NCBI GenBank assembly: GCA_031279615.1
Contig: JAITIE010000160.1
Location: forward strand, 1 to 7,017
From: Candidatus Margulisiibacteriota bacterium
Lineage (GTDB): Bacteria; Margulisbacteria; Termititenacia; Termititenacales; Termititenacaceae
DNA length: 7,017 nucleotides
Reading direction: 5' to 3'
Position numbers and translations under genes: made by a program. Below, piece by piece: positions 1 through 5,604 of the stretch. Below the pieces are notes generated by a model. That model searched no databases. It was not told where the DNA came from and worked only from the letters and a program-made list of their open reading frames with translations. Every line of letters begins with the position of its first letter. Within the stretch, counting starts at the first letter, position 1.

Positions 1-432
1 TATTTCCTGCAGAGAATATCCTTCGGGAATCACCACTTGCTTAGAGGAAGTCAAACTCAAACCATGCCGCTCGCCCAGCGTTTCCATAATTCTTTTTAGC
101 GACATGCTCGGCGCCAGAACAAACTCGCCGGCGTGAATCTGGCGGTCAAAACGCCCCAGACGCACGGCCAGACGGGTGTTAAATTTATTGCGGAGCAGCC
201 CGTTGGCGTGCAGTCCGGACAGAACTTCCTGCGCCGTACTGTTTTTGGGCACTTTGACCAAAAAAGTCCGCCGCGAAAAATTATTGTCCGCGCCTAAAAA
301 AACCGTCGACCAGAGCGCCAGCAGCAGAGCCGCCGGCAGAACATAGCGGTAAAATTCCCGCTGCCAAAACCGGCGGTTTTTACGCAGATACCGGCTTGTT
401 TGATTTAAATATTTTTTTAATCTATTCCGCAC
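1..432 (-). CDS. mltG: Endolytic murein transglycosylase MltG, N-terminal part (cut by window edge)
   Basis: MltG is an inner-membrane lytic transglycosylase that cleaves nascent peptidoglycan and acts as a terminator of glycan chain growth. The visible 144 codons show a basic cytoplasmic N-terminus (residues 1-29), one membrane segment (about 30-48, rich in Leu and Ala), and then the start of the extracytoplasmic YceG domain. Recognisable family features are a V-K-V-P-K motif near 59-63, an I-H-A-G-E-F motif at 99-104, and I-P-E-G-Y near 135-139. The catalytic glutamate lies beyond the left edge and cannot be checked. The start is a GTG at 432 that overlaps the end of ruvX by 11 bases, with a GAGGG ribosome-binding site six bases upstream. 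No in-frame ATG lies upstream of the membrane segment, and GTG gives the right topology. It is the third gene of the alaS-ruvX-mltG operon and is probably translationally coupled to ruvX. The family assignment is strong; the exact start is a good inference. Confidence 0.9.
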   Translation of the reverse strand, partial: MRNRLKKYLNQTSRYLRKNRRFWQREFYRYVLPAALLLALWSTVFLGADNNFSRRTFLVKVPKNSTAQEVLSGLHANGLLRNKFNTRLAVRLGRFDRQIHAGEFVLAPSMSLKRIMETLGERHGLSLTSSKQVVIPEGYSLQEI

Positions 433-832
433 TTCGCGCCCTCAAATAATCTTCCAGCAAAATACACGCCGCCAGCGAATCAACTTTCGTCCGGCGTTCC
501 CTGGCGGACAGGCCGTATTGTAACATCATCTTGTGCGCTTCCGCAGTGGACAAACGTTCATCGTAAAACTCGACCGGCAGACACAGCGCGGCCAACTCTG
601 CCGCAAATTTACGCGCATTTTGCGCGGCAATTTCCTCCCGTCCGGACAGAGCCACCGGCAAACCTAAAATTATTTTTTGGATATTTCTAGTTTGAATGAT
701 TTGCCGCAGTTTTTTTATTTTTCCCGAATCGTTCTCGATAAAATCCAGCGGCATGACTAGGCCAAGCTGATTGCTGGCCGCCAGACCAATTCTCTTACTG
801 CCGTAATCAACAGCCAGAAAACACTCGGCCAT
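422..832 (-). CDS. ruvX: RuvX/YqgF family putative pre-16S rRNA nuclease
   Basis: RuvX (YqgF) is a small RNase H-fold protein of the cytoplasm implicated in maturation of the 16S rRNA 5' end and related to Holliday-junction resolvases. At 136 residues it has the normal family length. The sequence shows the N-terminal acidic motif with Asp9 followed by Y-G-S-K-R-I-G, the I-L-G-L-P-V strand near 56-60 followed by S-G-R-E-E, the D-E-R-L-S motif at 91-95 (Glu92), and the C-terminal V-D-S-L-A-A at 117-122 (Asp118). The expected three acidic active-site residues (9, 92, 118) are therefore all present. It begins with ATG one base after the alaS stop, in the arrangement TGA-G-ATG. No convincing Shine-Dalgarno site precedes it, so translation probably relies on coupling to alaS. 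It overlaps the mltG start by 11 bases. Confidence 0.95.
   Translation of the reverse strand: MAECFLAVDYGSKRIGLAASNQLGLVMPLDFIENDSGKIKKLRQIIQTRNIQKIILGLPVALSGREEIAAQNARKFAAELAALCLPVEFYDERLSTAEAHKMMLQYGLSARERRTKVDSLAACILLEDYLRARSAE
439..443 (-). promoter_or_regulatory. Ribosome binding site of mltG (GAGGG)
   Basis: The minus strand reads GAGGG six bases before the GTG at 432, inside the last codons of ruvX. This site decides the mltG start, because a GTG would otherwise be a weak candidate. Confidence 0.65.
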
Positions 833-833
833 C

Positions 834-3209
834 TCAGAACATTTCCAGAGCCGCCTGCAAAGCCGCGGTCAGGCCGTCAGGGTTAGCGCCGCCGGCCTGC
901 GCCAGATCGGGTTTGCCGCCGCCGCGCCCGGACACCAGAGGGGCGATTTTTTGAATAATTTTGTTGGCGTTGAATTCCGGCGTTTGGTATTTTGGCGTGA
1001 CCGCGGCCAGTAAAACCGCTTTGCCGGAGTCCACCGCGCCCAGCACAATCACACCCTCGCCCAGATAATTACGCAGGCTGTCCGCCACAGCCGCGGCGGC
1101 GGCGCGGTCTGCCGCGCCGATATTTACAGCAATGACCGGCGCTCCATTTATTATTTTTTTCCGCGCGGCATACTCCGAAACCTTGGCCAGAGCCGCCTGT
1201 AGTTTTTGCTTTGCTAATTGCTTCTGCTCATTTTTTAACTGCTCTTTTTTCTGCTCGACATTTTGCCAGCCGAACTGTAACTGCCTGTCCAGCTCCGGTG
1301 GCGCGGCCTGCGCGTCAAAGCGCAGTTCCGGCAAATCCAATTTATTTAATTCCGCGTTCAATCTGGCAAATTCTTGCGCGTAATGAACAGCCACCGCGTC
1401 TCCGGCCGCCGCCTCGATGCGCCGGATGCCCGTGGACAACGCCGATTCGGAAATTAATTTAAATACTTTAAGGTCGCTGGTATTAGCAACATGCTGACCG
1501 GCGCAAAATTCTTTAGAGAAATCACCGATCGACACCACGCGGACTGTCTCGCCGTACTTTTCGCCAAACAACGACATGGCGCCGCTGGCTCTGGCTTCCT
1601 GGATCGGCATTTCTTTAATGACCAAATCAATATTTTTCTTAATCTCTTCATTAACCAGCGCCTCTACTTTTTGTTTTTCTTCCGGCGTCAGAGCCTGAAA
1701 ATGATTGAAATCAAAACGCAGTTTTTCCGGCGCGACCAGAGAGCCGGCCTGCGTGGCGTGTTTGCCCAGCGTTTTTTGCAAAGCGGCATGGAGCAAATGC
1801 GTGGCCGTGTGATGTCTGGCCATCGCTTGTCTGGCCGCGGTGTCATCAGCATCTAAAATTACCTCACCGCCGACACCGCCTTTGCTGCCCAGGCCGGCGG
1901 CGCGGGCTTTGTCCCGCTGCTTCTGCATCTCCACGGCAAAACCGTCCAAATCCACCGCCAAATTTTGTTCTTCCGCCAGCACCGCTGTCAAATCGACCGG
2001 AAAACCGTAAGTGTCATAAAGCTTGAAAACTTCCGCGCCAGAAATAATTTTTCGGCCAGATTTTTTGACCCGCGCCGCTATCTCCGCGAACAACTCCAGC
2101 CCGCGGTCGAGAGTTTTATTGAAAGCCTGCTCCTCAGCCTGCAGGATTTTTTCCACATATCCGCGCTTGTCTTTGATTTCCGGAAAAGCGTCCCCCATGG
2201 TTTCCGCCAGCACGCCGACCATGCGGCAAAGAAACGGCTCGCGCAGACCCAGCTTGCGGCCGTAACGCGCGGCGCGGCGCAAAAGGCGGCGCAACACATA
2301 ACCGCGCCCGTCATTGGACGGCAAAATACCGTCGGCAATCGCAAAAGACAGCATGCGCAGGTGATCGGCAATCACGCGGTGCGGCATGCCGCTCAAATCC
2401 GGCTGGTATTTTATTCCGGAAATCTTTTCCGCTTCTTTGATCAGCGGAATAAAAATATCCGTGTCATAATTTGAAGAAACATTTTGCAGAACGGCGCAAA
2501 TGCGTTCAAAACCCAGGCCGGTGTCGACATGTTTTTTGGGCAAGTCGCTAAGCTGTCCGTCCGCGCCGCGATTGTGCTGCATAAAAACCAAATTCCACAG
2601 CTCGATAAACCGCGCGCAACCGCTATTCACGCCGCAAACGTGGCCGGGCGTGTCTTTTTTATCACAGCGGTCAGGTCCCAGATCAATATGGATTTCCGAG
2701 CAGGGTCCGCAGGGTCCGGTCTCGCCCATTTCCCAAAAATTTTCTTTGTCAAAAAAACCAATATGCGCGTGGTCAATATCCGTCTGCGTCCGCCAAATCT
2801 CCGCGGCTTCCTTGTCTGTGGTGTGCACCGTGGCGTACAGCTTGGCCCTGGGCAGTTTCCAGACCGTCGTCAATAATTCCCAGGCCCAGACAATCGCCTC
2901 TTTTTTGTAGTAATCGCCAAAAGACCAATTGCCGAGCATCTCAAAAAAAGTGTGATGATACGTGTCCTTGCCGACTTCCTCGAGATCATTGTGTTTGCCG
3001 GAAACGCGAATGCACTTCTGGCTGTTGACTGCGCGCGTGTAGGGCCGGCTGCCGCTGCCTAAAAAAACATCCTTAAATTGATTCATGCCGGCATTAGTAA
3101 AAAGCAACGTCGCGTCGCCCACCGGCAGCACCGGCACGCTGGGCACAAAAGTATGTCCCTTGCTCTCGAAAAATTTAATAAATTGCGCACGAATATCCTG
3201 GCTGTGCAT
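834..3209 (-). CDS. alaS: Alanyl-tRNA synthetase with a shortened editing domain
   Basis: AlaS charges tRNA(Ala) with alanine in the cytoplasm. The class II catalytic core is clear from residue 1: an L-L-F-T-N-A-G-M-N-Q-F-K-D-V-F motif (35-49), G-P-C-G-P-C-S-E near 165-172, W-N-L-V-F-M-Q near 205-211, and H-V-D-T-G-L-G-F-E-R near 227-236. The editing domain retains H-T-A-T-H (His467, His471) and C-A-G-Q-H (Cys569, His573), which would be the zinc ligands, and G-I-R-R-I-E-A near 594-600. A lysine- and glutamine-rich coiled stretch (about 640-675) leads to a C-terminal domain with the glycine-rich G-R-G-G-G-K-P-D motif at 761-768. The protein has 791 residues against roughly 875 normally. The shortfall maps to about residues 436-460, where the usual beta-barrel half of the editing domain, with its Y-A-E-S-G-G-Q motif, is absent. 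The frame stays open across the join, so this is not an obvious frameshift. The start is an ATG just downstream of a strong promoter, and ruvX and mltG follow in the operon. Confidence 0.97.
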   Translation of the reverse strand: MHSQDIRAQFIKFFESKGHTFVPSVPVLPVGDATLLFTNAGMNQFKDVFLGSGSRPYTRAVNSQKCIRVSGKHNDLEEVGKDTYHHTFFEMLGNWSFGDYYKKEAIVWAWELLTTVWKLPRAKLYATVHTTDKEAAEIWRTQTDIDHAHIGFFDKENFWEMGETGPCGPCSEIHIDLGPDRCDKKDTPGHVCGVNSGCARFIELWNLVFMQHNRGADGQLSDLPKKHVDTGLGFERICAVLQNVSSNYDTDIFIPLIKEAEKISGIKYQPDLSGMPHRVIADHLRMLSFAIADGILPSNDGRGYVLRRLLRRAARYGRKLGLREPFLCRMVGVLAETMGDAFPEIKDKRGYVEKILQAEEQAFNKTLDRGLELFAEIAARVKKSGRKIISGAEVFKLYDTYGFPVDLTAVLAEEQNLAVDLDGFAVEMQKQRDKARAAGLGSKGGVGGEVILDADDTAARQAMARHHTATHLLHAALQKTLGKHATQAGSLVAPEKLRFDFNHFQALTPEEKQKVEALVNEEIKKNIDLVIKEMPIQEARASGAMSLFGEKYGETVRVVSIGDFSKEFCAGQHVANTSDLKVFKLISESALSTGIRRIEAAAGDAVAVHYAQEFARLNAELNKLDLPELRFDAQAAPPELDRQLQFGWQNVEQKKEQLKNEQKQLAKQKLQAALAKVSEYAARKKIINGAPVIAVNIGAADRAAAAAVADSLRNYLGEGVIVLGAVDSGKAVLLAAVTPKYQTPEFNANKIIQKIAPLVSGRGGGKPDLAQAGGANPDGLTAALQAALEMF

Positions 3210-3244
3210 AACGCGATTATAAACTTTAAGCCTAAATTTGTAAA
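3210..3244 (-). promoter_or_regulatory. alaS promoter, predicted to give a leaderless mRNA
   Basis: On the minus strand TTTACA (3244-3239) is followed by a 17-base spacer and a perfect TATAAT (3221-3216). Only six bases, CGCGTT, separate the -10 box from the alaS ATG, so the expected start of transcription falls on the A of the ATG. There is no room for a Shine-Dalgarno site or a T-box leader. The match to the sigma-70 consensus is seen directly; the start site is inferred. Confidence 0.8.
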
Positions 3245-3275
3245 AAATTCCGCCATTTTATATAATACCTGCTGT
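3238..3275 (+). promoter_or_regulatory. Promoter of the patatin-like gene, near-leaderless
   Basis: TTGTAA (3238-3243), a 17-base spacer and a perfect TATAAT (3261-3266) precede the ATG at 3276 by nine bases. Transcription would start about two to five bases before the start codon, and no Shine-Dalgarno sequence is present. The -35 box overlaps that of the divergent alaS promoter on the opposite strand by five bases. Confidence 0.75.
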
Positions 3276-4130
3276 ATGTCCGAACTGGTGCAAGCCAATC
3301 TTATTCTCGAAGGCGGCGCGTTGCGCGGAATATTCACGGCGGGCGTGCTGGACGCGCTCGACGAAAAAAATCTCCTGTTTGAATTTATCATCGGCGTGTC
3401 AGCCGGAGCCTGCATGGGCGTGTCTTATATCAGCAGACAGCGTGGCCGCAACCGCGAGATACTGCGGCGTTTCGGGCGCGACCCGCGCTATTTCAGCCTG
3501 CGCAATCTCTTGCGTGAAGGCAATCTTTTTTCCGCCAAATTTGTTTACGAAGAAATTCCACAAAAATTGATACCTTTTGATTTTCAGACTTTTGAGCAAA
3601 GTCCGGCGCGTTTTATCGTGGTGGCCACAGACTGCGCGACCGGTCAGGCCGTGTATTTGCAGGACAAGCGCAATATGACGCCGGCCATCCGCGCCTCAGC
3701 CAGCATGCCTTTTGTCAGCAAGCCGGTGAAATTGGCCAGCGGGTTGTATCTCGACGGCGGCATCGCGGATTCCATACCGATCGAATACGCCAGGCAGCAC
3801 GGCCACGCCCAAAGCGTTGTAGTCTGCACTAGACCCAAAGGTTATCTAAAAAAAGAAAATCCGCATCTCCTGCATCTGCTCAAAGCTGTGCTGCCGAATA
3901 ATCCGCGGCTGGCCGAAGCATTGAGCCAACGTTCCGCCGTGTACAACCGCGAGCTGGCGCTGGTCGACAAACTGGAGGCCGAGGGCAAATGTCTGGTCGT
4001 GTATCCGCCGGAAAATCTCAAGGTCGGACGGCTGGAGCGCAACTGGGAAAAACTGGACAGTCTTTATCAAGCCGGTTATCAGGCTGGACTGGAGCTGGTG
4101 TCCAAACTGCCGGTGTTTTTAGCGCAGTAA
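3276..4130 (+). CDS. Patatin-like phospholipase family protein (YjjU type)
   Basis: A predicted cytoplasmic or membrane-peripheral serine lipid acyl hydrolase using a Ser-Asp dyad. In the 284-residue product the oxyanion-hole motif L-E-G-G-A-L-R-G is at 11-18, the nucleophile elbow G-V-S-A-G at 40-44 (Ser42), and the catalytic D-G-G at 160-162 (Asp160). The whole patatin fold fits residues 7 to about 185, followed by a C-terminal region like that of E. coli YjjU. No signal peptide or membrane segment is seen. The frame is open back to 3078, but that extension would run through the alaS promoter and the 5' end of alaS. The ATG at 3276 is chosen because it lies just after the promoter and directly before the conserved domain. 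The substrate is unknown. The 3' end overlaps the convergent phosphatase gene by 12 bases. Confidence 0.9.
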   Translation: MSELVQANLILEGGALRGIFTAGVLDALDEKNLLFEFIIGVSAGACMGVSYISRQRGRNREILRRFGRDPRYFSLRNLLREGNLFSAKFVYEEIPQKLIPFDFQTFEQSPARFIVVATDCATGQAVYLQDKRNMTPAIRASASMPFVSKPVKLASGLYLDGGIADSIPIEYARQHGHAQSVVVCTRPKGYLKKENPHLLHLLKAVLPNNPRLAEALSQRSAVYNRELALVDKLEAEGKCLVVYPPENLKVGRLERNWEKLDSLYQAGYQAGLELVSKLPVFLAQ

Positions 4131-4892
4131 TTTCAAAATCTCCGCGTGCAAAATACCGTTAGTCGAGACCGCCGTGCCAGCAAATAAATCATTCTCTGCG
4201 CCGGCAAATGAAGTGACTTTGCCGCCCGCTTCCTCGACAATAATTTTGGGGCCAGCCAAATCCCAGGCTTTTAAGGCCGGATCAAAAGCCAGCTCCCCGC
4301 TGCCCTGCGCCACCAGCATGTGCTGATAAAAATCGCCGTAGCCGCGCTGGCGTTCGGTCTTTTGAATAATATTCAGGATTTTGGCGGCGGATTCCGCGCT
4401 GACTTCCACGCCAGCCAGACTGCTGTGAAAGGCCTGCGCTTTTTGAAGCTCGGCTATTTGGGAAACCCGCAATCGTTTTTCCTGTCCGGTGTTCCGGTCG
4501 CGCAAGCACGCGCCCTGCCCGCGCGCCGCCTGCCAGCGCATACCCAGAGCCGGCGCGGAAACCAGACCGGCGACAAGCTCGCCGTTCTCTTCCAGACCCA
4601 GCAGCGTGGCAAAAAAAGGAATGCCGCGCACAAAACTGCGCGTCCCGTCCAGCGGGTCGATGAAAAGGCGCGGCTCCGCTTCTTCCTGGCCGAATTCCTC
4701 GCCGTAAAAGCCCAGAGCCGGCTCGCGTTTTTTGGCCGCCGCGCGGATATATTCCTCTATCTCTTTATCCGCCTGCGTTACCGGACTATTGTCCTGCTTG
4801 TACTCGACCCGCAAATCAACCCGCCGGAAATAACGCAGGGCTATTTTGTCCGTCTCGTCCGCCAGCTCTTGCAATAATTTTAGCCAGTTCAT
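4119..4892 (-). CDS. hisN: Inositol monophosphatase family protein, probable histidinol-phosphatase
   Basis: A Mg2+-dependent, Li+-sensitive-type phosphatase of the IMPase superfamily, 257 residues, a normal length. Metal-site motifs are all present: G-E-E at 64-66, F-I-D-P-L-D-G-T at 77-84 (Asp79, Asp82, Thr84), and A-W-D-L-A near 209-213 (Asp211), followed by V-E-E-A-G-G at 219-224. The residues after the DGT motif (R-S-F-V-R-G-I-P-F-F-A-T-L) match the histidinol-phosphatase branch, which dephosphorylates L-histidinol phosphate in histidine synthesis, better than the myo-inositol (SuhB) or CysQ branches. No other his gene is nearby, so the substrate is inferred from motif alone. It is transcribed alone, divergently from the PIN gene and convergently with the patatin gene. 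Confidence 0.85.
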   Translation of the reverse strand: MNWLKLLQELADETDKIALRYFRRVDLRVEYKQDNSPVTQADKEIEEYIRAAAKKREPALGFYGEEFGQEEAEPRLFIDPLDGTRSFVRGIPFFATLLGLEENGELVAGLVSAPALGMRWQAARGQGACLRDRNTGQEKRLRVSQIAELQKAQAFHSSLAGVEVSAESAAKILNIIQKTERQRGYGDFYQHMLVAQGSGELAFDPALKAWDLAGPKIIVEEAGGKVTSFAGAENDLFAGTAVSTNGILHAEILKLLR

Positions 4893-4930
4893 TTAGGCAA
4901 GATTATAGAATATATGGTTTACAAAAAAAA
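4893..4930 (-). promoter_or_regulatory. Promoter of the hisN-like gene, near-leaderless
   Basis: On the minus strand a perfect TATAAT (4907-4902) lies nine bases before the ATG at 4892, so the mRNA would begin within a few bases of the start codon. The -35 region is poor: only a T-run around 4930-4924 sits at the right distance. A better TTGTAA (4924-4919) is just 11 bases from the -10 box and is probably too close. Confidence 0.6.
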
Positions 4931-4956
4931 TAGCAATACTATAATATAATACCACT
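4918..4956 (+). promoter_or_regulatory. Promoter of the PIN-domain gene with two overlapping -10 boxes
   Basis: TTTACA (4918-4923) is followed after 16 bases by TATAAT (4940-4945), which shares its last base with a second TATAAT (4945-4950). The second box is six bases from the ATG at 4957. Using the first box the leader would be about five bases; using the second, transcription would start on the ATG. There is no Shine-Dalgarno sequence. The first box has the better spacing to the -35. Confidence 0.75.
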
Positions 4957-5433
4957 ATGCGGACACCAAAAATATATTTAGAAACCACTATTTTTAATTT
5001 TTATTTTGCTGACGATGCGCCGGATAAAAAGGCGGACACTCTAAAATTGTTTCAAGAAATCAAGGCTGGCAAATACGAGCCGTTTACCTCCGCTTATGTT
5101 TTGGACGAAATCAAAGCCGCGCCGGAACCCAAACAAACACAATTGTCAAACTTAATTAAAGAATATAACCTGGCCATACTGCCTGCCAGCAGTGAAACGA
5201 AAAAACTAGCGACAATTTATGTTGACGAAGGAATTATACCGCGCAAATATTTAACAGATGCCTTGCATATTGCAGTAGCCACAATTAATAATCTGGATTA
5301 TATTGTAAGTTATAATTTTAGGCATATCGTTAAATTAAAAACCGTAACTATGACTGAAATTATTAATCTTAGAGAACATTATAAAAAAATTGGCATATTT
5401 TCGCCGACGGAGGTAATTGAAAATGACGACTGA
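4957..5433 (+). CDS. PIN-domain nuclease, probable VapC-like toxin
   Basis: PIN domains are metal-dependent ribonucleases; most small bacterial ones are toxins of VapBC-type modules that cut tRNA or rRNA. The 158-residue product has the PIN pattern: an N-terminal strand I-Y-L-E-T-T (6-11) with Glu9 where Asp is most common, a second acidic site at Asp50-Glu51 in V-L-D-E-I, D-A-L-H-I-A at 101-106 (Asp101), and L-D-Y-I-V-S-Y-N-F-R-H-I at 113-124 (Asp114, Asn120). A tail after residue 125 ends in I-F-S-P-T-E-V-I. Base composition is much richer in A and T than in the neighbours. The next small gene overlaps its stop by 11 bases, a typical toxin-antitoxin arrangement, although here the nuclease comes first. 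The fold is confident; the toxin role and target are inferred. Confidence 0.85.
   Translation: MRTPKIYLETTIFNFYFADDAPDKKADTLKLFQEIKAGKYEPFTSAYVLDEIKAAPEPKQTQLSNLIKEYNLAILPASSETKKLATIYVDEGIIPRKYLTDALHIAVATINNLDYIVSYNFRHIVKLKTVTMTEIINLREHYKKIGIFSPTEVIENDD
5409..5413 (+). promoter_or_regulatory. Ribosome binding site of the small downstream gene (GGAGG)
   Basis: GGAGG lies nine bases before the ATG at 5423 and only three before the in-frame TTG at 5417. It therefore favours the ATG as the true start. It lies inside the PIN gene. Confidence 0.75.
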
Positions 5434-5599
5434 GACCGCAGCAGTAAAAAAAATTTTAGACGAAATTTATATGATTAGGGACGAATTATACGAGAAAACC
5501 AAGAACTTAACTGAAATTGAACATGCCGCTTTTTTTAATAAAGCAGCAGAGGAATTTTGCCGGAAAAAGAATATCGTTTTTCCTAATTCCCGGAATTAA
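5423..5599 (+). CDS. Small acidic/basic helical protein, candidate antitoxin partner of the PIN nuclease
   Basis: A 58-residue product with no recognisable DNA-binding fold. It is charged and predicted helical: residues 7-25 are rich in Ile, Glu, Asp and Lys, a linker with N-L-T-E-I-E-H follows near 28-34, and a second helix carries A-A-E-E-F at 41-45 followed by a basic patch (46-50). Short proteins with an I-R-(D/E)-E-x-Y-E pattern followed by an A-E-E-F segment are familiar to me as partners of this type of PIN protein, but I could not search for it. The ATG at 5423 overlaps the PIN stop by 11 bases and has a strong ribosome-binding site; a TTG at 5417 would add two residues but is too close to that site. 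It shares the AT-rich composition of the PIN gene. The antitoxin role rests mainly on position and size. Confidence 0.65.
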   Translation: MTTETAAVKKILDEIYMIRDELYEKTKNLTEIEHAAFFNKAAEEFCRKKNIVFPNSRN

Positions 5600-5604
5600 A
5601 ACTC

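Noticed and set aside
1132..2910. Several long open frames opposite alaS on the plus strand
   Set aside because: They are antisense shadows of a GC-rich gene, with low-complexity or Cys/Arg-rich products and no domain features.
3078..3275. N-terminal extension of the patatin gene by 66 codons
   Set aside because: It would overlap the alaS 5' end and both promoters, and it resembles no patatin sequence. The ATG at 3276 directly precedes the conserved domain.
3210..3275. T-box riboswitch leader for alaS (and likewise for trpS at 5600-5604)
   Set aside because: The space between promoter and start codon is far too short for any leader structure.
4090..4118. Possible terminator hairpin around repeated GGTGT near the patatin 3' end
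   Set aside because: The GGTGT copies are direct, not inverted, repeats and cannot form a stem.
5417..5422. TTG start for the 58-codon gene
   Set aside because: The GGAGG site would be only three bases away; the ATG at 5423 has a nine-base spacing.
5557..5587. Possible trpS promoter (TTGCCG with CCTAAT)
   Set aside because: A 19-base spacer and a poor -10 box; no better than chance in AT-rich sequence.
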